Shown here piece after piece: positions 1 to 8,461 of a stretch of 52,142 nucleotides of DNA. Source of the DNA: JAYEKL01 sp034660995 (GTDB lineage: Bacteria; Patescibacteriota; Minisyncoccia; JAHIHE01; JAGLIN01); the NCBI GenBank assembly GCA_034660995.1, contig JAYEKL010000063.1:1-52142 (forward strand). Reading direction: 5' to 3'. The translations under genes were made by a program, and so were the position numbers. Each line of letters begins with the position of its first letter. The stretch's first letter is position 1. The notes beneath the pieces are model-generated. The model was not told the DNA's origin, made no database searches, and saw only the letters and a list, made by a program, of their open reading frames with translations.

Positions 1-525
1 ACTTTTATCGGAAACAATATTTAGTTTGAAAATTGCGTCTTTGGCGGCGCCGATAGTTTTAGAATTATAAACATCTGCGCATTTTTCATCAATTATAATA
101 TTCTCTAGATCAAAAGCAAGAGCGGACCGTAAGATCGTTCCCAAATTTCCAGGATTATTTATTCCATTAAGATAAATAAGAGGAGTTGTAAAGTCAAGCT
201 CCTTTCTTTTTTTGTGATAAATTGCGCAAATGCCTGGAGCAGTGTCAAGATTGGAAAAAGATTTGTTTATTTTTTCACTTATTAAATAATATTCTTTTGC
301 GTTTGTGTGCTCTAAAATAAAATCAAATTTCTTTTTATTTCTTTTTATAAAATTTTCGGTAATGAAAAGAGATTCAAAGAAAAATTCAGATTCAAGGGCA
401 TCGCAAATAAGAACAGTATTTTCTACAGAGAATTTCTCAAATTGGTCTCTATACTTTTTTTGTTGCAGTTGTTTTAAAAACTTAATTTTAGGATTGTTTC
501 TGTTGATAATTTCTATTAGTCTCAT
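1..525 (-). CDS. SpoU/TrmH-family RNA 2'-O-methyltransferase, 3' end outside window
   Basis: Reading the minus strand from the ATG at 525 gives an open frame that runs off the window start after about 175 residues. It contains the SpoU motif 1 'NNPGNLGTILRSA' followed by 'IGAAKDAIFKLNIV', typical of the knotted SAM-binding methylase fold that modifies rRNA or tRNA ribose. The preceding ~120 residues fit the L30e-like substrate-binding domain of this family. The C-terminal SAM-binding motifs lie outside the window, so the target RNA cannot be judged. It lies 370 bp downstream of purL on the same strand, beyond purL's terminator. Confidence 0.85.
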   Translation of the reverse strand, partial: MRLIEIINRNNPKIKFLKQLQQKKYRDQFEKFSVENTVLICDALESEFFFESLFITENFIKRNKKKFDFILEHTNAKEYYLISEKINKSFSNLDTAPGICAIYHKKRKELDFTTPLIYLNGINNPGNLGTILRSALAFDLENIIIDEKCADVYNSKTIGAAKDAIFKLNIVSDKS

Positions 526-595
526 AAGTGTTTTGTTTAATTTTAAATTTTTAATATTATGGACTTGTTTTGAAATAAATATTTCCCGACAATAG

Positions 596-643
596 AAACG
601 ATAGCCTCTTTCCATGCGATCGCATGGAAAGAGGCTATCGTTT
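596..643. repeat. Perfect 48-bp loop-less palindrome
   Basis: The two 24-bp arms are exact reverse complements about the 619/620 axis. The centre is GCGATCGC and the outer arms read AAACGATAGCC...GGCTATCGTTT. A T-rich stretch follows on the plus strand. It could act as a transcription terminator, but the stem is much longer and more perfect than the other terminators here and has no loop. Confidence 0.9.
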
Positions 644-841
644 TATATTTGAGTTAATTTTATAGGTTTCCTTGCGGATTAAATCAAGAAAAAAATGAAA
701 ACAACTAATATGCAGTGAGTCTATTATAAAGGACACTTTTTTTGATTAACTATGGTATTTGCGAGAGATAAATAAATGATAGCTCAATATTAGTTATAAA
801 GCAATAATCTCTAAAAAACAAATTGCTTGTATTAATAAGAT

Positions 842-873
842 AAAAAAGATCCCTGTAGAAATTTTCCACAGGG
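842..873 (-). terminator. Rho-independent terminator of purL
   Basis: On the minus strand a CCCTGT/ACAGGG stem is followed by ATCTTTTTT, 23 bp past the purL stop codon. Confidence 0.8.
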
Positions 874-895
874 TAAATATTTTAATTTTTCATCT

Positions 896-3800
896 TTATA
901 GATTTTCCTCCTGTTGCGTACACCAATTGTACGCGTTTTGAAACATCCGAAGCCAGGGGCTTGCTTTCAAGTCTTTCCATTCTTTTGGAATCCAGGGAAG
1001 TTGCCAAAGCAAGAACGATCGTTCTGAATGCGGCATCATAGCAAGATGTCTTCCATTTTTAGAGCAAAGTCCAGCTATGCCGAAAGGACTGCCGTTTGGA
1101 TTAAATGGATAAACCTCTGTTGATTCTCCATTAGTATCAACAAATGCTATGGGCGCTAGATTCTTTTCTATAATTTCTCTTAACATTTTCTCTTCTGGGA
1201 CAAAAAGTCGTCCCTGAGCATGTGCTGACCATACTCCTAGTATTGAATTGTCCATTCCCTGAAGCATTATTGCCGGGCTTGGTTTGATTTTCACGGTTGG
1301 GAACCTTGATTCAAAACGACCAGATTCATTGTTTATAAATCTTGGTTGTTTTTCATCAGAAATTTCAGACCAAGGTATCCATCCTAAAAGCGCCATTAGT
1401 TGACAACCATTACATACTCCAAAGGAGAAAGTGTCTGGACGATCATAGAAGTTGTCAAATTGTTTCTTGACCTCTGGGTTGAATTTTATTACACCAGCCC
1501 ATCCCTTTCCCGCATCTAGGATATCTCCGAATGTGAAACCTCCGACAAAAGCTATTCCTTTGAATTGATCAAGAGTAATATTACCCTCAGCTATATCGGT
1601 CATAGTTACATCCCAAGGAGCAAATCCTGCGAGATAAAACGCGGTAGCCATTTCTTTGTCGCCGTTACTGCCTCTTTCTCTTATGATAGCAATTTTTGGT
1701 TTATCGCTAGAGCTAAGAATACTAGCAGAAGTAGTATGTGGCTCAAAAGTGAGTTTATATGGCGGGGCTTCTATTAGTTCTGCGTTAATTTGCGCTTCTT
1801 TTTTTACGCATTCTGGGTTAGCTTGAAGCATATCAATTTCTGTGCTTGTTGCTTCCCAAATTTTCCGGAGAACTGTCATTTTTTCGTTCAAAACAACTGT
1901 GTCATTGTGTCTTACTTTTATTTTATCTCCGTATTTTCCTACCATTCCGATTTCTTCAACTGGTATTCCGAGATTTACGAGTAACCTCAAAGCTTCTTTT
2001 AGTTTGTCGGTTTCCATAACAAGACCAAGCTCTTCACTGAAAAGCGTTTCTATGGTTTTGTCATTGCTCTTTATAGAAACATCTAAGCCGACATTACCAG
2101 CAAAGGCCATTTCCAAAAGCGTTGTAATAAGACCGCCATCGCTTCTGTCATGAATTGAGCAGATGAGCTTTTTGTCAATCAACATTTGTACTGCCTTAAA
2201 AGCGCGTTTAAATAGGCTAGCGCTTTCCAAGTCAGGGCAATCGTTTCCAATTTGGCTATGAGCTTGAGCAAGCGCTGAACCGCCGAGACGGTTTTTGCCA
2301 TTTGACAAATTTATAAATAACAAAGTATTTCCTGGTTCTTTAAGATCAGGAGTGACTTTATTAGTTACATCATCCATTGGGGCTATAGCCGAAATTATTA
2401 GCTCTCCAGGCGCTTTAACAATATGGGTCTTGTTATCAGGACCGATAGTCTTAACTGCCATTGAAAGACTGTCTTTTCCGCCAATAATGGCAATATCTAG
2501 GTCAATTAAAATGTCTCGCAAAGCGTGGACAGCATCATAGAGCCAAGCTCCTTCTCCAGGAAGTTTTGCTGCTAACATCCAATTAGCTAAACACTTTACA
2601 TCTTCAAGTTTGGTTATTTTGGCGCCGACCATATTAAGTAGGGCTTCCGAAATAGTCAGGCGCGCCATTGCTTGAGGAGAGATCAAGCCTTTCATAGGCT
2701 GTTCTCCTAAACTTAAAGCTGTGCCTGTTAGACCAAAATGACTTTGCGCCATAATAGCAAAATCAGATAAAGTCAACTGGTTTGGTCCTACGCATTGTTG
2801 TTGAGCGACTAAGCCTGTAACACTGCGATCTCCTTTTACAGTTAGATATCTTTTAGAACCAATAAGACGCAAAACCATATCTAGTGCTTCAAAAACGGTT
2901 AAGTCTTTTGGTAGAAGCAAAGGCTTTAATATTGGATCAAGCCTTTCCATTTCAAAGGTTTTTGACTGGGTCTTATCAAGAAGTCTGTCCAAAGGCAGAT
3001 TAACAGGGCAGGAACCGTTATTTTCGTCATGCAAAATGATATTTCCGTCACCAGTAATTTCACCGATAACCGCGCAAGGAATGTTCTCTCGCCTACAAAT
3101 TTGTTGGATCTGAGCTAATCTTTCTGGCCAGATTAAGAGAACATGCCGTTCTTGAGATTCGTTGCACCAATATTCTAAAACAGACAAACTTTTGTCTCCC
3201 AGTGGAATTGCGCGAAGATCAATTCTTGCGCCAGCAGGATAGATAAGTTCTGGTATGGCATTACAATCACCGCCAGCTCCAAGGTCCTGCATTAAGACAA
3301 TCGGGTTTTTATTACCAAATTCTATGCATGCTCTTATTAGTCTGTTCACTCGCTGTTCCATTTCTGGATCTCCGCGTTGAACTGCGTTGAAATCCAGCTC
3401 TGTATCATCTTCCTGGCTTTGGATCTTTGAACTGCCAGACGCTCCTCCTAAACCAATGCGGTAAGCTGGTCCGCCAATTTGTATTAGAAACAAACCTTTT
3501 TGAACAATTCCTTTCTTTATATGTCCGTTTTCTACTTGTCCAGTACCTACCGTGTAAAGAATAGGCTTGAAAAATGAATGATATTCTCCATCTGGAGGTA
3601 GCAAGCCAGCCGTTCTGGTAACGCCATAGATAAGCGGTTCGCCAATACAATTTTGGTAGTCGCTTGCTCCATTACTTGCCTCGATCATAATTTTTAAAGG
3701 TGAGGTAAGAAGGTCTGAAGCAATCCAATCATTTTGTTCCCAAGGAAGAAGGTATCCAGGAATGTGGAGATTGCCAGTAAAATAACCAGCTCCTCCTATT

Positions 3801-4798
3801 CCAAAGAGTCCTCCTCTTCCTGCTCCGACTTGATTGTCGCGAATTCTCCCGCCAGGTCCAGTTGCAGCTCCGTTATAGGGGTCAATATATGTTGGATAGC
3901 AGTGTGTTTCGGCGTGTCCCGCAAAATGACGAAAGAGTTTTTTCAAATGAAATATATTTGCCATAGCAGGGTTTGAGGGTATAAGATCTTCAGTTTTATA
4001 GCCGTGAATTATGGAGCCGTCAAAGGCAACTAAAGAATTTCCAGGATTTATTTTCCATGGATCTTTAATAATATCCATAAGACTGTCTTCCATTAAACAG
4101 CCATCAATATTAAATATTCCTCCAAAGAACAAATGCCTTGAATGTTCCGAATTTACCTGCGCATACTTATATATTTCAACATTTGTTGGATTGCGACCAA
4201 GATAAATGACAAATAGATCAGTGATTGTTTTAATATCTTGTTCGTCCATTGAGAGTCCTAATTCTTTGTTAATGGCAAGTAGAACATCCACTCCTTTTTC
4301 TAGAAGGGGGACAGTTTTTACGGGTTCAGGTTTTGAATCAGTCTCAAAGCTTGTCAAAGGCTCTTCATAAATTGTTTCTGTCATCCGGTCGTAAAATAGA
4401 GAAGAGAGTTCTTTTTTCTGATCCTCATTAAGGGTCGTTGCTATTCCGATTCTTAGAGATTTTTCAATTCGGAGAACTTCTTTGATTTTACAAGAATGGC
4501 AGATTGAAACTGCTGTTGAAGAATAAGTAGTTTCAAAATTTAATCTAGGTCCAGTTTCAAATATAGTAGGACTGTTTAAAAATGATTCTTCCCCAAAATT
4601 TTCGGGTTCAAATGTTTCTGCAAGAAGCCATACTAATTTTGACTCATTCTCTGGTGTTAATTCGCCATCAGTTTCAATATAGAAACACATTTCTGTTTCA
4701 ATATCTCCTGCTTTAATAGCAGGTCCGTTCCATTCCGCCAGTAACTGGCTTATTCTCGCTTCGGTCAAAGCTCCTTTTCTGAAATATTTCACTATCAT
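896..4798 (-). CDS. purL: Phosphoribosylformylglycinamidine synthase, large single-chain form
   Basis: Catalyses the fourth step of de novo IMP synthesis: FGAR + glutamine + ATP to FGAM. At 1300 residues it is the long fused type (N-terminal PurS-like region, two AIRS-like halves, C-terminal class I glutaminase), not the split PurS/PurL/PurQ set. The glutaminase shows the nucleophile motif GVCNGCQ (Cys about 1129) and 'PHSERSF' with the His/Glu pair (about 1257/1259). The synthase half has 'QDLGAGGDCNA' and 'GGKDSLSM'. I chose the ATG at 4798 because GAGGTG lies just upstream; the frame stays open to 4834, adding 12 unlikely residues. No other purine gene is nearby. It is divergent from the small AtpI-like gene. 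Confidence 0.97.
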   Translation of the reverse strand: MIVKYFRKGALTEARISQLLAEWNGPAIKAGDIETEMCFYIETDGELTPENESKLVWLLAETFEPENFGEESFLNSPTIFETGPRLNFETTYSSTAVSICHSCKIKEVLRIEKSLRIGIATTLNEDQKKELSSLFYDRMTETIYEEPLTSFETDSKPEPVKTVPLLEKGVDVLLAINKELGLSMDEQDIKTITDLFVIYLGRNPTNVEIYKYAQVNSEHSRHLFFGGIFNIDGCLMEDSLMDIIKDPWKINPGNSLVAFDGSIIHGYKTEDLIPSNPAMANIFHLKKLFRHFAGHAETHCYPTYIDPYNGAATGPGGRIRDNQVGAGRGGLFGIGGAGYFTGNLHIPGYLLPWEQNDWIASDLLTSPLKIMIEASNGASDYQNCIGEPLIYGVTRTAGLLPPDGEYHSFFKPILYTVGTGQVENGHIKKGIVQKGLFLIQIGGPAYRIGLGGASGSSKIQSQEDDTELDFNAVQRGDPEMEQRVNRLIRACIEFGNKNPIVLMQDLGAGGDCNAIPELIYPAGARIDLRAIPLGDKSLSVLEYWCNESQERHVLLIWPERLAQIQQICRRENIPCAVIGEITGDGNIILHDENNGSCPVNLPLDRLLDKTQSKTFEMERLDPILKPLLLPKDLTVFEALDMVLRLIGSKRYLTVKGDRSVTGLVAQQQCVGPNQLTLSDFAIMAQSHFGLTGTALSLGEQPMKGLISPQAMARLTISEALLNMVGAKITKLEDVKCLANWMLAAKLPGEGAWLYDAVHALRDILIDLDIAIIGGKDSLSMAVKTIGPDNKTHIVKAPGELIISAIAPMDDVTNKVTPDLKEPGNTLLFINLSNGKNRLGGSALAQAHSQIGNDCPDLESASLFKRAFKAVQMLIDKKLICSIHDRSDGGLITTLLEMAFAGNVGLDVSIKSNDKTIETLFSEELGLVMETDKLKEALRLLVNLGIPVEEIGMVGKYGDKIKVRHNDTVVLNEKMTVLRKIWEATSTEIDMLQANPECVKKEAQINAELIEAPPYKLTFEPHTTSASILSSSDKPKIAIIRERGSNGDKEMATAFYLAGFAPWDVTMTDIAEGNITLDQFKGIAFVGGFTFGDILDAGKGWAGVIKFNPEVKKQFDNFYDRPDTFSFGVCNGCQLMALLGWIPWSEISDEKQPRFINNESGRFESRFPTVKIKPSPAIMLQGMDNSILGVWSAHAQGRLFVPEEKMLREIIEKNLAPIAFVDTNGESTEVYPFNPNGSPFGIAGLCSKNGRHLAMMPHSERSFLLWQLPWIPKEWKDLKASPWLRMFQNAYNWCTQQEENL

Positions 4799-4910
4799 TT
4801 TTTCACCTCTTTTATTAAGATGTTCAAAGAACAATTAAACTTTAATCATACTAGGTAAAAAGTATAATCATAGCACAATACTAGATGAAATATTAGTAAA
4901 ATGCAAATAA

Positions 4911-4939
4911 TTGTTAAGAAATATGATTTTTGTTATAAT
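4911..4939 (+). promoter_or_regulatory. Sigma-70-like promoter of the AtpI/AtpZ-like gene
   Basis: TTGTTA (4911-4916), 17-bp spacer, TATAAT (4934-4939). The expected start of transcription falls at about 4946, the first base of the ATG, which predicts a leaderless mRNA. Confidence 0.65.
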
Positions 4940-4945
4940 TAATCT

Positions 4946-5203
4946 ATGAAAAAAAGAAACGATGAAAAAGAAGAAAAATTTAAAATAGCTTATGCTGTGA
5001 GCTTAATAACGCAAATTGGTGTGACTGTTTCGGTTATAGCAGTTTCATTTATTGGTTTTGGCTATTATGCTGACGGATATTTTAACACTTTGCCGGTTTT
5101 TGTGCTTTTTGGCGCAGTCTTGTCTTTCGCGTTATCAATGTTTGCAGTTTACAGGTTGGTTTTACCAGTAATGGATAAGCTTAAGAAGGAAGATGAAGAA
5201 TAA
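4946..5203 (+). CDS. Small two-TM protein, AtpI/AtpZ-like
   Basis: 85 residues: a charged N-terminus (1-11), two hydrophobic helices (about 17-40 and 48-72) and an acidic/basic tail. The helix-hairpin with 'GFGYYADGYF' between helices and 'YRLVLPVMDK' after the second resembles AtpI/AtpZ proteins, which assist F1Fo ATP synthase c-ring assembly or Mg/Ca transport and usually precede the atp operon. No ATP synthase gene is visible here, so the assignment rests on fold-like similarity only. It has its own promoter and a terminator 13 bp past the stop, so it is probably monocistronic. Confidence 0.6.
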   Translation: MKKRNDEKEEKFKIAYAVSLITQIGVTVSVIAVSFIGFGYYADGYFNTLPVFVLFGAVLSFALSMFAVYRLVLPVMDKLKKEDEE

Positions 5204-5215
5204 TAATTGAGTATA

Positions 5216-5246
5216 AAAACAAACATTGATTCAAATGTTTGTTTTT
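5216..5246 (+). terminator. Terminator of the AtpI/AtpZ-like gene
   Basis: AAAACAAACATT - GATTCA loop - AATGTTTGTTTT, ending in a T run. A half copy lacking the first bases of the left arm recurs at 5449, right after the N gap. Confidence 0.8.
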
Positions 5247-5575
5247 ATGTAAGTCACAACTATACTAGAAATAAGAAAGGTTTCGGTGAGATTTAAGTAG
5301 TCTACGGATCTCTCCATTTCGTTATCACTCCAGTCGAGATGACAGCTANNNNNNNNNNNNNNNNNNNNNNNNNNNNNNNNNNNNNNNNNNNNNNNNNNNN
5401 NNNNNNNNNNNNNNNNNNNNNNNNNNNNNNNNNNNNNNNNNNNNNNNNAACATTGATTCAAATGTTTGTTTTTATGTAAGTCACAACTATACTAGAAATA
5501 AGAAAGGTTTCGGTGAGATTTAAGTAGTCTACGGATCTCTCCATTTCGTTATCACTCCAGTCGAGATGACAGCTA
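5222..5575. repeat. Exact 127-bp direct duplication flanking a 100-N gap
   Basis: Bases 5222-5348 and 5449-5575 are identical over all 127 positions and lie immediately either side of the N run. The copy begins mid-terminator and ends mid-repeat, so it looks like unmerged contig ends rather than a biological duplication. Confidence 0.85.
5349..5448. other. Scaffold gap, 100 N
   Basis: A run of exactly 100 N, the conventional length for a gap of unknown size. Any apparent reading frame crossing it is meaningless. Confidence 0.95.
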
Positions 5576-5757
5576 CACATTCCTTCGAGATGACAAGTTT
5601 GTTTTATTTTCATTCCAAGTATAGTTGTCATTTCGAATCCCGATAGGGTGAGAAATCTGTAAGCGGATGAAATGTATTTTTTTAAAACAGGTATAGTGTG
5701 TTTTCAGATCTCTCCATTTCGTTATCACTCCAGTCGAGATGACAGCTATCAAAATTT
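5576..5757. repeat. Interspersed repeat family B, between the gap and ahcY
   Basis: Contains 'TGTCATTTCGAATCCCGATA', 'GTGAGAAATCTGTAAGCGGA' and 'AGATCTCTCCATTTCG', ending 'CCAGTCGAGATGACAGCTA'. The ends (TGTCATTTCGA / TCGAGATGACA) are inverted. The same composite recurs at 39785-40145, 30100-30415 and 48690-48825. It fills the whole spacer up to the ahcY stop codon. Confidence 0.85.
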
Positions 5758-5758
5758 T

Positions 5759-7030
5759 TTACGTTCCTTCTTGCCAGCTTTCTAGATAATTTTTTTGCGC
5801 TTCGGTAAGTTTGTCAATTTTAATATCCATTGATCTAAGTTTTAAATTCGCGACCACATTTTCAATTTCTTCACTAACGTTGTAAACTTTTGGTTCAAGT
5901 GTTGCTTTATTTTTAGCTACCCATTCTCCTGCAAGAGCTTGTGTTGCAAAACTCATATCCATAACAGAAGCAGGATGTCCTTCAGCAGCTGAAAGGTTAA
6001 TAAGTCTTCCTTCAGCTAGAACAAATATTCTTTTTTTTATTCCGTCTTTATTTTTTAGGCTATATTCATCAACGAAGTTTCTGATATTTTTTGTTACATT
6101 TTCTGATATTTTTTCAAGACTTTTTAAATTTATTTCACAATCAAAGTGACCTGAATTGCAAATAGATACTCCATCTTTCATAACTTTAAAATGTTGTTCG
6201 TCTATAACATTTATATCGCCTGTAATCGTGCAAAATAAATCTCCTTTTTTAGCAGCTTCAATCATTGGAGAAACTTCGAATCCGTCCATTGCTGCTTCAA
6301 GAGCCTTGATTGGATCTATTTCTGTTACAATAACTTTTGCTCCTATTCCTCTTGCTCGGTCTGCAAATCCGCGTCCGCACCAGCCATAGCCGGCGACAAC
6401 TACATTTTTTCCAGCAATCAACATATCAGTTGCTCTGATTATTCCATCTAGTGTTGATTGTCCAGTTCCATAACGATTGTCAAACATATTTTTTGTTTTA
6501 GCATCGTTAACTGCGACAATTGGAATTTTTAAGGCGCCGTCTTTTTCCATTGCTCGAAGACGGATTACGCCAGTTGTTGTTTCTTCCATGCTACCGATAA
6601 TTTGTTTTATAAGTTCAGGATGTTCTTTATGAACTGTAGAAATTAAATCTGCTCCGTCGTCCATCGTTATATTAGGGCTATGAGCTATAACTGCTTTTAA
6701 ATGTTTATAAAAAGTATTTGTGTCTTCTCCTTTAATGGCAAAAACAGAAATACCATAATTTTCAACTAAACTTGCCACTACATCATCTTGAGTAGAGAGG
6801 GGATTGGAAGCGCATAATGCGACATCTGCTCCTCCTTCTTTTAGGGTTCTAGCTAAATTTGCAGTTTCTGCAGTCATATGAAGACAAGCTGACATTTTTA
6901 GTCCTTCAAATGGTTTTTCTTTTGCAAATCTTTCACGAACTTGAGTTAAAACAGGCATATCGTTACTTGCCCACTCAATTCTTTTTTTGCCCGCTTGAGC
7001 AAGATTTTTATCTTTGATGTCACATTCCAT
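5759..7030 (-). CDS. ahcY: Adenosylhomocysteinase (S-adenosylhomocysteine hydrolase)
   Basis: Hydrolyses SAH to adenosine and homocysteine, relieving product inhibition of methyltransferases. At 423 residues it is of the usual length. Visible family features: 'MSACLHMTAETANL' near the N-terminus, 'SNPLSTQDDVVASL', 'DDGADLISTVHKEHPEL', 'NDAKTKNMFDNRYGTGQS' and the NAD-binding Rossmann motif GYGWCGRG (about 214-221), then 'GHPASVMDMSFATQAL' near the C-terminus. The upstream neighbour on the same strand, 52 bp away, is a PfkB kinase that could consume the adenosine product. No clear Shine-Dalgarno precedes the ATG. The 3' end abuts repeat family B. Confidence 0.96.
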   Translation of the reverse strand: MECDIKDKNLAQAGKKRIEWASNDMPVLTQVRERFAKEKPFEGLKMSACLHMTAETANLARTLKEGGADVALCASNPLSTQDDVVASLVENYGISVFAIKGEDTNTFYKHLKAVIAHSPNITMDDGADLISTVHKEHPELIKQIIGSMEETTTGVIRLRAMEKDGALKIPIVAVNDAKTKNMFDNRYGTGQSTLDGIIRATDMLIAGKNVVVAGYGWCGRGFADRARGIGAKVIVTEIDPIKALEAAMDGFEVSPMIEAAKKGDLFCTITGDINVIDEQHFKVMKDGVSICNSGHFDCEINLKSLEKISENVTKNIRNFVDEYSLKNKDGIKKRIFVLAEGRLINLSAAEGHPASVMDMSFATQALAGEWVAKNKATLEPKVYNVSEEIENVVANLKLRSMDIKIDKLTEAQKNYLESWQEGT

Positions 7031-7082
7031 AATTTTTAATTAAGTTAGTTGTTTATACTTATTAAACCTCTTACAATACTAA

Positions 7083-8018
7083 TTATGCAAGAGATTTGTT
7101 AAAATTTTCTTCGTATCTTTTTTTAGTCTGATTAAAGTCAAATTTATGGTTTTGAGTTCCATGATTTTCAATTGCATAACAGGAAATAACCCCAGCAAAT
7201 TCACCAGTAGTTTGGAGTGGCCAATCGTTTATAATTCCTTTTATAAGTCCTGCTCGATACGCGTCTCCCGCGCCTGTCGGGTCGGTTATACTTTTTGGTT
7301 TTGCTGGTTTTATTTTTAAAGTTTCATTTTTTGTTTTTATAATAGACCCTTGTTCTCCTAAAGTTGTTACTAAAATTTCAACTTTATTGATAATATCTTC
7401 TTCACTGTAACCTGTTTTTTTTAAAACCATACTTAGTTCATAGTCATTAGAAACAAAGATTTTCGCATTCTCAATACAATATTTTAAGTCGGTAGCGTCT
7501 AAAACTGGTATTTGTTGTCCAGGATCAAAAATATAAGGTATCTTATGTTTAGTATAAAATTTTGAAAAATAAATCATATCTTCCATAAGTCCTGGAGCTA
7601 CTATCGCAAATGAATCTTTAAATTCATTTTTATATTTAACAGTTGATGAATTTAACATAGCTCCTGGGCAAAAAGCAGAAATTTGGTTATCTGTTTTATC
7701 TGTAATTATTGTTGCTAATGCTGTTCTGTCGTTATCAATAGAAGTTAAATTATTTAAATCAATTTTGTGTTTTAGAAGCCATTCTTTGTATGGGGTAAAA
7801 TCATTTCCAATAGCAGAGAATACGGTGGATCTTTCGTCTAAGAGCGCTAAATTATATGCAATATTACCTGCTGTTCCACCAAAATTTTCATTAACTTTTT
7901 CAATAAAAAAACTGACATTAATATTATGAATTTTATTTGGCAGAATATGGTCTTTAAAATATCCTGGGAAATTCATTATTTTGTCATAAGCGATAGATCC
8001 TGACACTAAAATTTTCAT
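7083..8018 (-). CDS. PfkB-family kinase, probable adenosine kinase
   Basis: 311 residues of the ribokinase/PfkB fold: N-terminal 'GSIAYDKIM', the substrate-lid signature 'FGGTAGNIAYNLALL' (about 47-61), and the anion-hole/catalytic-base motif 'DPTGAGDAYRAGL' (about 247-259). Family members phosphorylate sugars or nucleosides. The 'GGTAGNIA' form and the position directly upstream of ahcY, in apparent co-transcription, favour adenosine as substrate: AhcY releases adenosine and the kinase would trap it as AMP. This substrate call is inference; ribokinase or another sugar kinase is the alternative. Upstream lies a copy of repeat family D. Confidence 0.85.
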   Translation of the reverse strand: MKILVSGSIAYDKIMNFPGYFKDHILPNKIHNINVSFFIEKVNENFGGTAGNIAYNLALLDERSTVFSAIGNDFTPYKEWLLKHKIDLNNLTSIDNDRTALATIITDKTDNQISAFCPGAMLNSSTVKYKNEFKDSFAIVAPGLMEDMIYFSKFYTKHKIPYIFDPGQQIPVLDATDLKYCIENAKIFVSNDYELSMVLKKTGYSEEDIINKVEILVTTLGEQGSIIKTKNETLKIKPAKPKSITDPTGAGDAYRAGLIKGIINDWPLQTTGEFAGVISCYAIENHGTQNHKFDFNQTKKRYEENFNKSLA

Positions 8019-8035
8019 AAATTATTCTAATTATA

Positions 8036-8111
8036 TTATTCGACTTTATGGAGAACTATGCGCGAATATAGTCTCTCTGCGCACAACTTCTCCACAAGGT
8101 CGAAGAATATT
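8036..8111. repeat. Interspersed repeat family D, copy 1
   Basis: Imperfect inverted repeat with ends 'TTCGACTTTATGGAGAA' and 'TTCTCCACAAGGTCGAA', internal 'GCGCACAACTTC'. Related copies at 10963-11033, 15031-15085 (truncated), 15962-16036 and 24541-24585 (truncated). A non-coding MITE-like unit of about 70 bp. Confidence 0.85.
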
Positions 8112-8217
8112 ATGGGTCAAAGAATATTTAGTAAGAATATAATTTGAAAAGCGTAGGAGTATAACAATATTTCAATAATAACAATTAAAATTTTCATTGT
8201 CAATTTCAATTTAATCT

Positions 8218-8246
8218 TTGACAGAGTGTTTATTTCATTGTAATAT
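8218..8246 (+). promoter_or_regulatory. Promoter of tRNA-Tyr
   Basis: TTGACA (8218-8223), 17-bp spacer, TAATAT (8241-8246), 30 bp before the mature tRNA 5' end. Confidence 0.7.
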
Positions 8247-8276
8247 ATCTAAGTATAGAGAAAGTGAAAGTAATTT

Positions 8277-8358
8277 GGGTAGGTACCAAAGCGGTCAAAT
8301 GGAACTGGCTGTAAACCAGTTGGCTCTGCCTTCGGGGGTTCGAATCCCTCCCTGCCCA
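8277..8358 (+). tRNA. tRNA-Tyr (GTA anticodon)
   Basis: 82 nt. Acceptor stem GGGTAGG pairs with CCTGCCC (one G-T pair), discriminator A. Anticodon stem-loop CTGG-CTGTAAA-CCAG carries GTA. A long variable arm and the T arm 'GGGGGTTCGAATCCCTC' make it a class II tRNA, as expected for bacterial tRNA-Tyr. CCA is not encoded (CAGA follows). Repeat-family C sequence (TATTAAG units) fills the space to uppS. Confidence 0.95.
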
Positions 8359-8461
8359 CAGACAGTATTAAGCATTTAGTATTGAGTATTAAGCCCAATA
8401 TTAAAACATTATAAAAAATATTATTTTATCTTAGTATCTAAACAACAAACTGATAATTATA

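Larger units (their letters stand above)
526..895. other. Intergenic region between purL and the RNA methyltransferase
   Basis: No coding sequence recognised in this 370-bp AT-rich spacer. It holds a perfect 48-bp palindrome next to the methyltransferase start and the purL terminator at its other end. The stretch between (about 650-840) shows nothing I can name. Confidence 0.7.

Noticed and set aside
5231..5461. Minus-strand open frame crossing the N gap
   Set aside because: It is mostly N and translated repeat; the flanks are duplicates of each other.
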